Origin: Sphingobacteriales bacterium | GTDB taxonomy: Bacteria; Bacteroidota; Bacteroidia; Chitinophagales; Chitinophagaceae | Direction of reading: 5' to 3' | Assembly (NCBI GenBank): GCA_016708305.1 | Contig: JADJGB010000008.1 | Span: 1,488,001 to 1,552,000, forward strand | DNA length: 64,000 nt | Shown here: one piece after another, positions 19,138-29,565 of the stretch | Layout: every line of letters starts with the position of its first letter | How positions within the stretch are numbered: position 1 is the stretch's first letter | Notes under the pieces: generated by a model | What the model was told of the DNA's origin: nothing | Database searches by the model: none | The model's input: the letters and a program-made list of their open reading frames with translations, nothing else | Made by a program: the position numbers and the translations under genes

Positions 19138-20323
19138 TTATTTAAAAGCATTGAACCCGGTAATATCCATTCCCGTAATCAGGAGGTGAATATCGTGTGT
19201 ACCTTCATAAGTAATCACACTCTCTAAGTTCATGATATGGCGCATGATGGGATATTCGCCGGAGATGCCCATACCTCCCAACATTTGGCGTGCATCGCGG
19301 CAAATATTGGTAGCTATTTCGCATGAGTTTCTCTTGGCCATACTCACCTGCTGAGGTGTGGCTTTGCCTTCATCCATAATACACCCAGACGCCAGTTGAG
19401 TAATTGCGCCTTGGTGATTTCGGTGAGCATCTCGGCAAGTTTCTTTTGTTGCAACTGAAAAACGCCGATTGGTTTACCAAACTGTATTCTTTCCTTTGAG
19501 TATCGTACTGCCGTATCGTAGCAGTCCATTGCTGCGCCAATGACACCCCAGGCAATACCATAGCGTGCTTTGGTGAGGCAACTTAGCGGGCCTTTCATTC
19601 CACTAACGCCGGGCAGTATATTTTCTTTAGGAACTTTTTACATTGTCAAATACCAACTCGCCGGTGGCTGATGCGCGCAGGCTCCATTTGCCGTGTGTAG
19701 TAGGTGTGGTAAAGCCTTCCATTCCTCTTTCCACAATCAGTCCCTTTACTACTCCCGATTCGTCTTTTGCCCATACCACTGCCACCTGCGAGTATGGCGC
19801 ATTGCTGATCCACATCTTAGCACCGTTTAAAATCACGTGGTCTCCGGCATCCTTAATATTGGTAATCATACTGGCGGGGTCGCTGCCATGATTAGGTTCT
19901 GTAAGTCCGAAACAACCTAACCATTCGCCACTTGCTAATTTGGGGAGATATTTTTTCTTTTGCTCCTCACTTCCAAAAGCAAAGATGGGGAACATGACCA
20001 AAGAACCCTGTACAGACGCTGTGGAACGTACTCCACTATCTCCACGCTCCAGCTCCTGCATCATCAGCCCATAGCTCACATAATCCAGTCCGCCGCCGCC
20101 ATATTCGGTAGGAATGGTAGGCCCGAAGCAGCCAAGTTCTCCTAACTGTATCACGATTTGCTCAGGAAACTCGGCACGCTGCGCATAATCTTCAATAATG
20201 GGTGAAATATCTTTCTTTACATAAGCACGCACTGCATCACGAACCATTAAATGTTCTTCCGTAAGCAATTCGTCTAGCTGGAAATAATCAGGGCTTTGAA
20301 AAAGATCTTTTTTTAACCGACAT
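19138..20323 (-). CDS. Acyl-CoA dehydrogenase, glutaryl-CoA dehydrogenase-like; three frameshifts
   Basis: FAD enzyme of the ACAD family. Visible blocks: GPTIPTEYGGGGLDYVSYGL, CFGLTEPNHGSDPASM (FAD region), MWISNAPYSQVAVVWAKDES, ARYGIAWGVIGAAMDCYDTA, ARQMLGGMGISGEYPIMRH and VITYEGTHDIHLLITGMDIT, where the Glu of YEGTHDIH is the catalytic base. This ending is typical of glutaryl-CoA dehydrogenase (lysine/tryptophan breakdown to crotonyl-CoA). Frame changes: A run at 20308-20314 (one too many; repair gives MSVKKDLFQSPDYF from ATG 20323), T run at 19635-19639 (one too many), and ~19376-19382 (one missing). Repaired ~394 residues, normal length. Convergent with the cbb3 operon. Confidence 0.88.
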
Positions 20324-20468
20324 AAAAAATATTTGTCACAAAGTTAATCCTTAAAGGGCTGAATTTCAAAGGCTATTCTTAATTTTAAATATTAAATTAT
20401 CTCAATTAAACTTTGCATTAAAATTGTAATCTAACAATCAAATTAGAAATTTAAAGAATCAATTAGAA

Positions 20469-21428
20469 ATGACGATTTGCAGATTTACAATTTTAATATT
20501 GGCAATTTTGATTTTTTCTTATTGTAAAAAAGAGAAGAAAGAAGAAGTTGAAATAGTAAAAAAGAGTACAATAATTGGTTTTAATCAAAACTGGTCGCTA
20601 CTTCCTCCGTTAACTCAGGCACTGATGAGCAATACTTTATTACTGAAGCCTCAGATGATTCGTTATCCGGGTGGTACAATTACTTACAGTTGGGACTGGA
20701 GAACCGGTATTAAAATTGGAGGCAATCCACTTTTAACGCATCCTGTTGAAGATTTAAAAACCTTGCAGACAAACACCAATGTTCAATACGGTTTTGTGCC
20801 GGATATTCTTAACAAAACAATTGATGATCAGGTTGAAATGCTTTCTGCCATTCAGAATTTGGGTATCAAAATTGGTTACATCGAACTTGGAAATGAATTG
20901 TACTTGCCTCAAACTGATTTTGTAACTGCTTTCCCATCAGGAACCGAATATGCGGCAAAAGCAAATATCTGGATGGCACAATTGAAAAATGTTTTTCCTA
21001 AAGCCAAAATATCGGTAGCTCTTCAGTGTCGTGATGACAACTCGGTAAATGCACGACTGAATGAATGGAATGAAAAGGTGATAGCAGCCATCAATAATAC
21101 CATTGATGCCTACACTTATCATGTTTATATTCAGCCGGGAGGAAATTTTGCAGCCAGAAAAAAAGATTTCGAAGATGTCGTGAATACTACAAATACCGGC
21201 AATAAAGAGTTGTGGATAACAGAATATGGTAATCAAAATGATACTACCGAAGTAAACTACTACCGTTCATTAGACAGTCTCGCAGATTATATTGAAAACT
21301 ATCCCAAAGTGACTATTGCTTTGAATCATTTAATATCAGGAAGCATACGCGGCAAGATATCAAAGGATGGCAACAACTTTACAACCGAAGGGAAATTGTT
21401 TTTGACCAGAGCAGAAAAGAGGAAATAA
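20469..21428 (+). CDS. Lipoprotein glycoside hydrolase, clan GH-A type
   Basis: 319 residues with a lipoprotein signal (lipobox IFSYC, Cys ~18) and a Lys/Glu-rich linker. The fold reads as a (beta/alpha)8 barrel: MIRYPGGTITYSWDWRTG is close to the strand-2 block of GH39/GH51/GH79-type enzymes, GYIELGNELYLPQTDF carries the Asn-Glu acid/base pair at strand 4, and KELWITEYGNQND carries the strand-7 nucleophile Glu. No separate C-terminal beta domain. Family within the clan cannot be fixed; alpha-L-arabinofuranosidase-like or glucuronidase-like activity on plant or microbial glycans is possible. Confidence 0.7.
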   Translation: MTICRFTILILAILIFSYCKKEKKEEVEIVKKSTIIGFNQNWSLLPPLTQALMSNTLLLKPQMIRYPGGTITYSWDWRTGIKIGGNPLLTHPVEDLKTLQTNTNVQYGFVPDILNKTIDDQVEMLSAIQNLGIKIGYIELGNELYLPQTDFVTAFPSGTEYAAKANIWMAQLKNVFPKAKISVALQCRDDNSVNARLNEWNEKVIAAINNTIDAYTYHVYIQPGGNFAARKKDFEDVVNTTNTGNKELWITEYGNQNDTTEVNYYRSLDSLADYIENYPKVTIALNHLISGSIRGKISKDGNNFTTEGKLFLTRAEKRK

Positions 21429-21447
21429 ATTTGTTGCAATGGGTTTT

Positions 21448-22046
21448 CTAAGCCGGAATTTTTCTATATACATAACACCCAGCCTCCGAAGGATGATCCA
21501 AAGCATAATCATTTCTTTTTTCGGGTAACAATAATTTTATAATCAGAAAATCGCCTACGGCACCAACGGTATAAAAAATGCCAAACAAAAGCCAGTTGAT
21601 ACTACCTGTAATGATGGCATAAACTGCGGGTAGCAGACCTACAAGAATAAACGGAGTAATAGCGCCAATCAGATAATGCCTGATTTGTAATGGTTCTTTG
21701 CAATGGCAATAAGGAGTGATGTATTTCCACAAAACACCGAATTTTATTGACCTGAATCCCTTTTTGGCATACAAAGCCCAGGTAATTCCATGCACCAATT
21801 CGTGAACTACAATTCCGGCCAGACAAATAATTAACCATTTCAAAAATACCCATCCTGAGCCGGCGCTGAACAGATATTTAAAACTGATGCTGTCTTTCCA
21901 TATCAAATAAAAGGCAGCCCGTAAATCAAAATTGTAGGAATCAGCAATTTCAGTCCGATATTATTTGCTTTTACAATATCAATTATTTTCAATTCTTTTT
22001 CGTATCCCGAATCAAACTGTTCGTCATTTAATCTGCTTTCTTCCAT
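21448..22046 (-). CDS. DUF3267 putative zincin membrane protein; one frameshift
   Basis: The C-terminal frame shows four membrane segments and the motif VVHELVHGITWALYAKKGF: an HExxH zinc site inside a helix, as in DUF3267 site-2-protease-like proteins. The TPYCHCKEPLQIRHYLIGA block, with its Cys/His cluster, is also usual for the family. The N-terminal part (MEESRLNDEQFDSGYEKELK, ATG at 22046) lies in another frame; adding one T to the four-base run at 21909-21912 joins them as GLPFYLIWKDS, giving ~199 residues. Convergent with the GH-A glycosidase gene, 19 bases apart. Substrate unknown. Confidence 0.75.
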
Positions 22047-22065
22047 TCGTTCAATTTTTATAAAA

Positions 22066-22088
22066 AACGCCGGCATCAATCCGGCGTT
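22066..22088 (-). terminator. Intrinsic terminator after the M3 peptidase gene
   Basis: Minus-strand stem AACGCCGG / CCGGCGTT with a 7-base loop, followed by TTTTTTAT. Starts 9 bases after the M3 stop codon. Confidence 0.85.
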
Positions 22089-22096
22089 CTATCATA

Positions 22097-24222
22097 TTAT
22101 AATAGTCCTTTGTTTTTTAGTAACGGTGTAATATCAGGGTCTTTTCCCCTGAAGGCTTTAAATACTTTAGCCAGATCTTCGGTATTGCCTTTGGACAGAA
22201 CCATGTCTCTGAAACGTTGTCCGTTTTCGCGGGTCAGCCCACCGTGTTCCTGAAACCAGGCAAAGGCATCATTGTCTAGCACTTCAGACCAGGTATAAGC
22301 ATAGTATCCGGCAGAATAACCGTTGGACCAGATATGCAGGAAATAGGAGGAACGATAGCGAGGCGGCACATAAGACAGATCGCAACCCGTTTTTTGAAGC
22401 GCTATTTTTTCAAAAGAATCCACATCGGTAATATTGCTATTAGTCCCTAATGTATGCCACTGCATATCTAAATTAGCTGCTGCCAATAGTTCGGTAAACA
22501 TATAACCTTGGTTGAAAGATGCTGCTTTTTTGATTTTATCAATCAGTTCCTGTGGCATCACATCTCCGGTTTTGTAATGCTTTGCATAGTTTTTCAGAAC
22601 GGTAGAGTCTAATGCCCAGTGTTCGTTAAACTGAGAAGGCATTTCTACAAAGTCGCGCGCCACAGCGGTGCCCGACAACGAAGGATACGTTTGATTGGCA
22701 AACAAACCATGCAATGTGTGTCCAAATTCATGGAACATGGTGGTTACATCATCATAGCTGATCAGAGAAGGATGGCCTTCTGTTGGCTTGGGATAGTTGA
22801 ACACATTTACAATCACCGGTTTGGTATTCAGTAGTTTTGATTGATCTACAAAATTATTCATCCATGCGCCACCGTTTTTATTGTCGCGTTTGTAAAAGTC
22901 GATATACAGGAGCGCCAGGTCGCTGCCATCCTGGTCAAATACCTCATATACCTTGACATCAGGATTGTAAACCGGTATGTCTTTTCTTACTTTAAAGGTG
23001 ATGCCGTATAATTTATTGGCTGCATAAAACACGCCGTTTTGCAAAACACTGTCTGCTACAAAGTAGGGTTTAATTTGCTCTTCATCTAAATCGTATTTAG
23101 CTTTCCTTACTTTTTCGGAAAAATAATTCCAGTCCCAGGGTTGTAATAGAAAGGTGTCTTTTGAGTGGCCATGAATGACCTGATTTCTGCTGCCTCTGCC
23201 TTAGCTTTGGCAGTAGCCGCAGGAACTAATTTGCTCAATAGCGCTTCCACAGCCTCCGGTGTCTTTGCCATCTGATCCTGTAGTTTCCATGCAGCATAAT
23301 TCTTAAAACCGAGGAGGTTGGCTTTCTCTATTCTGATCTTTGCTAATCGAAGAATATTTTGGCGTGTATCATTACTGTCGCCTCTTTCAGCTCTTGTCCA
23401 GGATGTTTCAAAAAGTTTTTGACGCGTATCCCTGTTTTGAAGTGATTGCAACTGTGGTTGCTGGGTGGTGTTGATAATAGGGAGCCTGAATTTGCCGGCC
23501 TCATTATTATCCTTAGCATTTTTTGAGGCAGCATCAATCTCTGCATCCGGCAGTCCTGCCAGCGTTTCTTTGTTATCTACTACTAATGCTGCATTTTTAG
23601 CAGCGCCTAAGAGTTGGTTTGAAAACTTTGTGGAGAGCAGCGCTTCTTCTTCATTCAGCTTCTTGAGTTGTACTTTCAGTGAATCTGAGAGATTGGCACC
23701 ACGCATAACAAATTCTTCAAAATAGAATTCAACTAATCGTTTTGCCTCAGGCTCGAGGCCAAGGGTTTCACGCTCCTTGTAGAGCGTATCAATTCTTTTA
23801 AAAAGTGTTTCATTCAAAAATATTGCATCACTGTGTGCTGCTAATTTGGGAGCCAGTTCTTCCTGCATTTTTTGCAGGTTCTCATTGGTATTGGCGCTTG
23901 TGAGTGCATCAAAAGCACGATTAACTCTGTCCAGCAATCGGCCGCTTTTTTCCATAGCCGCCAACGTGTTGTCAAAAGCAGGTGTTGCAGTATCATTTGC
24001 AATCCGGTCTATTTCTGCTATCTGCTGTTTCATTCCTTCTTCGAAAGCAGGCATAAAGTCAGATTCTTTAATTTTATCAAAAGGAATAGTCTGATAGGGT
24101 AGGGTACTTTCTTGAAAAAGTACATTTGTGGCGCTATCGGAGCCTCCTTCGGTAGATCCGCCCTGATTATCGCATGAATACATCATTACCATAGTAACAA
24201 AAAGGATTAAAAAATTTTTCAT
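22097..24222 (-). CDS. M3 family oligopeptidase (Dcp/OpdA-like), lipoprotein; one frameshift
   Basis: Zinc oligopeptidase. N-terminus is a lipoprotein signal (MMYSC, Cys ~17), which places it in the periplasm or outer membrane. The long helical N-terminal domain ends in a block with PWDWNYFSEKVRKAKYDLDE read in the second frame; the catalytic motif is TMFHEFGHTLHGLF with the third ligand in FVEMPSQFNEHWA. FNQGYMFTELLAAANLDMQW and YFLHIWSNGYSAGYYAYTWS are the substrate-binding blocks of the peptidyl-dipeptidase branch. The frame slips by one missing base at about 23140-23160. Repaired ~708 residues, normal for the family. Function: degradation of short peptides. Confidence 0.92.
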
Positions 24223-24359
24223 ATTGCGTTTTTTACAAACTGCTAAGGTAAACCAGATTTTGTGATTTTAACAAAATTCTTCCTCAAAATGTTGAACGGG
24301 GAATGGCGACCGCCGATTTTATTGTTTATTTTTGGCTGAAAATAATAATGGTAAAAGCA

Positions 24360-24743
24360 ATGAAGTTCATATTCATTTTGTTGATTGCGACATTTGTTTT
24401 CAGTTCCTGTGCGCATAAGATGGTAGGAACCTGGATGGTGGATAAATACCAGATATCCTTGCCGGGCAGGCAACCGATAGTTCAGGAAAATATTGGTCAG
24501 TTAAAATTCAAAAAGAAGGGCCAGGGCGAAAAGGAACTGCTATATAAAGATTTCCTGGGAAACAATAAAATGGACAAAACGGATTTTGGTTGGTTTGCCA
24601 CCGGTTTTTATATTGGTGTAGAAAGTCCTAATTCCGAGTTTTCACAAACCTGGGCCAGTTATTTCAATAAAAAGAAACAACAGAAATGGAAAGCAACAGA
24701 CGAAAGGGGAGTGATAAGAGTGATAGAAATGCATAAAAAATAG
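24360..24743 (+). CDS. Small lipoprotein of unknown function
   Basis: About 128 residues from ATG 24360 (another ATG at 24348 is equally possible), beginning MKFIFILLIATFVFSSCAHK with lipobox FSSC. The mature part reads as a small beta-rich fold: GTWMVDKYQISLPG, IGQLKFKKKGQGEKEL, KWKATDERGVIRVIEMHKK, resembling lipocalin-like proteins that open with a G-W-x(V/L) strand. No catalytic motif. Divergent from the M3 peptidase gene. Lipocalin-like fold is a guess. Confidence 0.6.
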   Translation: MKFIFILLIATFVFSSCAHKMVGTWMVDKYQISLPGRQPIVQENIGQLKFKKKGQGEKELLYKDFLGNNKMDKTDFGWFATGFYIGVESPNSEFSQTWASYFNKKKQQKWKATDERGVIRVIEMHKK

Positions 24744-24967
24744 ATACGTTATCTTTAAGTCAGTTTCAAAATATTTTTTTTAAACATTAGAATTGCAATG
24801 GTATTTAAAGTACCGCTTATTAATAATGTAACTATTCCTGCTAATACTGTTTTTATATTCCGGCTCCTTTTGCTTTGCTCTAATCAGTATATTTTCTTGG
24901 TTTCTTGCCATATACAATTTGGCATTTATAATTCTGTTTTATAATTTTGAGTATTAAAATGTATTCT

Positions 24968-25476
24968 ATGAAGAAATTTTTTTTTGCAATTATTGTTCTG
25001 AATCTTTTTTGGCAGCCTGTTCATCACAAAAGAAAGTAAACGATCATTTGCCAACTGTCGATTTACTTGACCAACAGCGATATACATTTGTTGCCCGCCG
25101 GGTAATACCTACCGAGGATGCGCGATACAACCCCAGAAATATGTTTCCCAATGCTTCGAATATGTATCAGTTAACCTCGCGTTACGATTTGCGAATTACA
25201 CCCGATTCGGTTGTGGCTTATCTGCCATTTTTTGGCAGGGCATATACAGCACCCATCAATCCTTCGGAAGGAGGTATAAAATTCACTTCTACCAACTTTT
25301 CTTACAAAATATCAATGAGGAAAAAGAATTATGAAATTCAAATCATTCCAAATGATAATAACGAAGTGAGAAACCTGTATTTGACTGTTTCGCCATCGGG
25401 CTATGCTTCATTAAATATTACAAGTGTCAACAAAACTCCGATTGGTTATAGTGGCGTGATTGAGTCAAATCAATAG
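24968..25476 (+). CDS. DUF4251 lipoprotein; one frameshift
   Basis: The main frame carries the DUF4251 pattern: RYTFVARRVIPTEDARYNPR, YDLRITPDSVVAYLPFFGRA, FSYKISMRKKNYEIQI, LTVSPSGYASLNITSVNKTP and GYSGVIE. The signal peptide lies in another frame (MKKFFFAIIVLNLF from ATG 24968); adding one T to the six-T run at 25005-25010 joins them as LNLFLAACSSQKK with a proper lipobox. Repaired ~169 residues. Function of the domain is unknown; a surface or periplasmic beta-sandwich is likely. An alternative ATG lies at 24959. Confidence 0.8.
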
Positions 25477-25557
25477 TACGCTTTCCCCTTATAGGAACGA
25501 GCTTATGGTATTAGACGCTTAATATATATAATCTTTTCACAGCCTTGATTTTTGGCT

Positions 25558-25583
25558 CCACCTTTTTATCAAGAAAAAGGTGG
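25558..25583. repeat. Perfect inverted repeat in the DUF4251 downstream region
   Basis: 10-base arms CCACCTTTTT and AAAAAGGTGG around a 6-base loop. No T run follows on the plus strand, so it is not a classic terminator; mRNA 3' stabilising hairpin is possible. Confidence 0.5.
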
Positions 25584-25673
25584 AAAATACGCTCTAAGGT
25601 TACGATGTGGATTAAATTTTTTATTCTATAATTTTTTGAAGAATCAGAATTGAAATTTATTATCTTCGATAAT

Positions 25674-26629
25674 ATGACACAGATTTCCACACGCCGGTTT
25701 TTATTACTGAAATTGTGTCTAATTATGATATTGGCTGCGATTTGTGAAAAATCGGCGGCAGAAAATCCTATGGTAGATACCTCGTTCAAACGGATTGATT
25801 CTGCTTCTGATAATTCAATAATTGAAACGCTGGAATATATTAATTCCATTAAGGATTTGGAGCAAAGTGAATATTGGCCTCATGTGAAGCCTGATTTGCT
25901 GTTGCAAAATCTAAAAACATTTACGATTGAGCCGTTTTCTTTTTATGAAGGAAAAACGACTAATTTCTGTGCTTATTCTGCCCTCACCTATATCCCATTG
26001 AAATACAATCCACTGGGATTTGCCCAGTTTATGGTCGAACTTTACCGGACAGGGAAGTCTCGAATGGGCAAGGATGTACTACAGCCGGGAAAAGCAGTCA
26101 GGGAAGAAGCCGGTTTGTTGAAGTATAAAGGCGCGCTGGACATCAATCCAGCAGGGCAAATGTGGTTCCTTACGCTGGCAGACCATTACAAAGGGTACTT
26201 AAACAGGTTTAACCTGCAATTTGACAAAGGTGATGAAAACACCTTTTGGGCTTCTACTAATTTTGCCAAATTCAATCGAATGTTACGAAGGTTGTTCAAC
26301 GCTAATGTTATTGCTCGTGGTGCAGACCTGAGTAGGCCGCATGTGGGCGATTTGTACGAATATTTGCAAGGCCGACTTAAAAAGGGTGAAGTTTTTCTGT
26401 ATGTGAATAATATAAAATTGTACCGTAAAACACATTCAAAAAAAATATTTCACACGCCCACGCATTATATTTTGCTAATAAGTATCTCACGGAGGAGTAA
26501 TGGAGACATTGAACTGGTTTACTGGGATTATGGATTAAAAACCCTTCAGCAGCTTTCTCCCGGATTTTTTTTAAAAATATTGTTTTTGGTATTTCTACCT
26601 GGACTCCTAAAAAAGTAAGAAAAAGTTGA
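25674..26629 (+). CDS. Secreted protein with candidate papain-like Cys-His-Asp triad; one frameshift
   Basis: I do not recognise a named family. ATG 25674 opens an Arg-rich signal peptide with a Leu/Ile core and AENP end. Around residue 100 comes TTNFCAYSALTYIPLKYNPL, a Cys at the start of a helix; near residue 265 HTPTHYILLISISRR puts a His at the start of a strand, and IELVYWDYGLKTL follows with an Asp after the next strand. Cys-His-Asp in this order with these secondary structures is the layout of papain/C39-fold enzymes; this is inference. Adding one A at 26573-26577 changes the tail to FFLKNIVFGISTWTPKKVRK with a stop at 26629, which overlaps the TTG start of the next gene. Repaired ~318 residues. 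Confidence 0.6.
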
Positions 26630-27225
26630 AACCGCAATTAATTATATTATCCATTATTGTTCTGGCACTGTTATCATGTAGTTATCCCAGAAATTTTACC
26701 CGTGATTTTTATAGGGAAAATGAATCTAAACTGGAGGCTTTGAAAAATGACTTTAAAAACCTTTACCATCAAAAACCTTTTGCTGTTTTGTTTGAGGAAA
26801 AAAAATTTAATCATGTCAATTTTGAGTTTATTACTGATACCTTAAAACGAATTTATCATTTCAATATTAATGAGAACAGCTTAAAAGATAGTCTTGATTT
26901 GTATCAATATAATACGCCGGCTATTTTGAAACTCATTAAGGAAATGAAAGAAATTCAGTGTACCTGGATAAATAATATTGAATACTATGTAAATCTCGAA
27001 CGGCGCAACCTTGTTATGATGGCGGTGAGAAATAGGGCGTTGAATAAGGCTTTTAAAGGCGAGAGTTATTGTACACTTGTCTTTTTTGAACGTTCTCAAC
27101 TCTTTGATGAGAAGGGTATTTTTATAGATAGGGCTGATAAAAAGGGGCGCAGGCAGTTGAATGGCTATTTACTTCGTAAGGTTAATGACAGCGTGGGATA
27201 TGCCATCACCAAAGTGTACAGATGA
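26626..27225 (+). CDS. Lipoprotein of unknown function, TTG start coupled to upstream gene
   Basis: 199 residues. Starts with TTG at 26626, overlapping the repaired stop of the preceding gene in a TTGA arrangement; the product begins MKPQLIILSIIVLALLSCSY, a good lipoprotein signal with lipobox LLSC, and there is no ATG that would preserve it. The mature part is largely helical and charged (ESKLEALKNDFKNLYHQ, ALNKAFKGESYCTLVFFERS), ending in GYLLRKVNDSVGYAITKVYR. No motif recognised. The overlap suggests that this and the papain-like protein are made together and may act together. Confidence 0.65.
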   Translation: MKPQLIILSIIVLALLSCSYPRNFTRDFYRENESKLEALKNDFKNLYHQKPFAVLFEEKKFNHVNFEFITDTLKRIYHFNINENSLKDSLDLYQYNTPAILKLIKEMKEIQCTWINNIEYYVNLERRNLVMMAVRNRALNKAFKGESYCTLVFFERSQLFDEKGIFIDRADKKGRRQLNGYLLRKVNDSVGYAITKVYR

Positions 27226-27313
27226 TATGGCTTTTAACAATTTGAACTCACATCTGTTAATAACTATTTGATATGAGTTTTTAATATCTAATAAATCTCT
27301 TTAACTTTACAAG

Positions 27314-28169
27314 ATGTTTTCAGAAGATAGGGAAGCAATTCGTTTTGCTATTTTAGACTTAAATGAGGGTCGTCCCAATCAGGGGATGAAGAGTATAAAT
27401 CAGGTTGTAAAACGCTGGTCGGTCGATAAGAGTGTAAAAATTGTTTATGACGTTTTTGATGTCAGGCAGAAAAATGAATTGCCCGACATGAGTTATGATG
27501 TTTATATATCCAGTGGGGGACCTGGCAGCCCCTTGAATACCAGATTTGAAGATTGGGATATTGCATGGAACAGATGGTTTGATGAGGTAATTCGTTATAA
27601 TGAAAACCCATCAAATAGTCAAAAAAAATTCGTTTTTCTAATTTGCCACTCATTTCAGTTGGCCTGCCGGTTTTTCAATGCCGGATTAATTTGTAAAAGA
27701 CGTTCAACTTCTTTTGGTGTTTTTCCCGTTCATATAATGCCCGACGGTATGTATGATCCTGTATTTAATAATCTGCGAAACCCTTTTTTATGCAGTGGAT
27801 AGTCGCGATTATCAGTTGATACAGCCCAATCATGAGCTTTTGCACAAAATGGGCGCTTATATCACTTGTATCGAGAAGAATCGTCCGCATGTGCCTTACG
27901 AAAGAGCTGTGATGGGCATCCGCTTCAGTGATTATATTTTTGGTACTCAGTTTCATCCCGAAGCTGATGCAGTAGGTATGCTCAAGCATTTTCAAGAGGA
28001 AGAGAAAAGAGAAACCGTGATTATAAATCATGGGGAAGCAAAACTGTTCAGCATGATTGAACAATTAGATGACCCCGGAAAAATCATGTTGACAAACCAT
28101 AACCTAATCCCTAATTTCTTAGACGTGGCCTACAGTCATTTGGGGGTGGAAGCCTTTGAAGAAGTATAA
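27314..28169 (+). CDS. Class I glutamine amidotransferase-like protein (GMP synthase-type); one frameshift
   Basis: N-terminal strand FAILDLNEGRPNQGM, then SYDVYISSGGPGSPL (oxyanion-loop equivalent), nucleophile elbow VFLICHSFQLACRF with Cys at about 113, and GTQFHPEAD providing the His-Glu pair. These are the three parts of the class I triad. An extra T in the run at 27784-27789 interrupts the frame; removal gives NNLRNPFYAVDSRDYQLIQP. Repaired ~284 residues, with a C-terminal extension (NHGEAKLFSMIEQLDDPGKI) beyond the GATase domain. There is no synthetase domain nearby, so it may be a stand-alone hydrolase; acceptor unknown. Confidence 0.85.
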
Positions 28170-28171
28170 TC

Positions 28172-29532
28172 TCAGATTTTGTCTTTTAAAATTCTGAGTT
28201 CTTTGGGATAGTAATTGTTAATGCGATTTTGCAATACATTCATCCAGCCCGTAGGATAGTTGTTAAAAGTTGCAATTTGCATTCCTTTAAAGGCTGTTGT
28301 TGCTTCAAAATCTTTTCTTTGTAAATAGGCAATCGCATTTTCTTTGCTTAATTCGGTTTTGATTACTTTTTCGGAGCATAAATTGCTCATTGCCAAACTA
28401 TGGTCAGGTATAAACTTATCGTGTGCAAATGACCCTAAAGCCGTGCCTGAATAAATGGTTTTTAAATGCTGTGCCAGAAAATCATAATCATTAATCAGAT
28501 TTTTGGGCCATGCATAGACTGTGTTGCCAAATATTACCAATTCGCTGTCGCCCGGATTAACCCAATTGCCGATTATTTCTTTTTGCTTTTTAGAAACCAA
28601 TTTTAATTTAGATTTTGTTTGAAAAGCAGGTTTTTCGGAGGCTGTCTTTTTGAAAACCGAAAGAAAAAATCCTTCTCCTTTTAATTTGTAAGGCCAAAAC
28701 CGATAGCCATAATTTTCTTTTTCGGTTTTGATTTCAGTAATTCCCCATTCTTCATTCAGTGTCAGTTGAAGATTCTCAAGTTCAAACTCGCTAATCAACC
28801 AATCCAGTATCTCCTCATCTTCTTCTTTTGAATAAGAGCAGGTGGAGTAAATGAGGACTCCTCCATCTTTTAATGACGGTAAAGCGTCTGCCAGAATACG
28901 TCGCTGACGGCTACTGCATAGCATCATATTGCTTTCGCTCCACTCGTTTATAGCTTCTTCATCTCGCCTGAAAAGACCACTGCCGCTGCACGGAGCATCA
29001 ATTACTAATACATCAAAATAGCCGGACAATTTTGAAAAATCTTTTGGGTCATTATTTGAAACCAGTACATTACTCGTACCCCATTTTATAATATTGTCTT
29101 TCAGAATATTAGACCGCTGGCGAATGACTTCATTACTCACAAGCAAGCTATCTTTTGAGATAAGCGATTGCAAGTGTGTGGACTTACCGCCCGGGGCAGC
29201 GCATAAATCCAAAACTTTTACCGGCTTCAGTAAATCTACTGTTTGTTTTAATGCCTCCTCCAGAAACATACTGCTCGCTTCCTGCACATAATAACATCCT
29301 GCATGAAAAAGTGGGTCGAAAGTGAAAGAGGGTCGATTGGGTAAATAATATCCAAACCGACTCCAGAGACCTGTTTTGTATTTTCAAAAAGCAAAATGCC
29401 GTAGTTGACTTTATTGGGATTTATTCTTATTGAAGTTACCTGCTCACCGCTTTCGTGAACATTAATAAATGCATCTTCGTCAAAATCGGAAATACCCAGC
29501 AATGAATGAAGGAGTAAGTGTGGAATCTGCAT
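28172..29532 (-). CDS. rsmF: rRNA (cytosine-C5-)-methyltransferase, RsmF/NOL1-NOP2 type; one frameshift
   Basis: SAM-dependent m5C methylase of rRNA. Order of motifs: VTSIRINPNK near residue 35, FHAGCYYVQEASSMFLEEAL, SAM loop VLDLCAAPGGKSTHLQSL, motif IV DAPCSGSGLFRRDEEA and motif VI IYSTCSYSKEEDEEI (catalytic Cys), then a PUA-like C-terminal domain with KGEGFFLSVFKK and the final LPTGWMNVLQ-like stretch. The start is MQIPHLLLHSLLGISDFDE at 29532; one missing base near 29365-29380 separates the first ~55 residues from the rest. Repaired ~453 residues. RsmF versus another family member (for example an RsmB-like enzyme) is not certain, but the C-terminal domain favours RsmF. Confidence 0.85.
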
Positions 29533-29565
29533 GAATCGGAGAGGTTGTTTTTAAGATAGACTATT

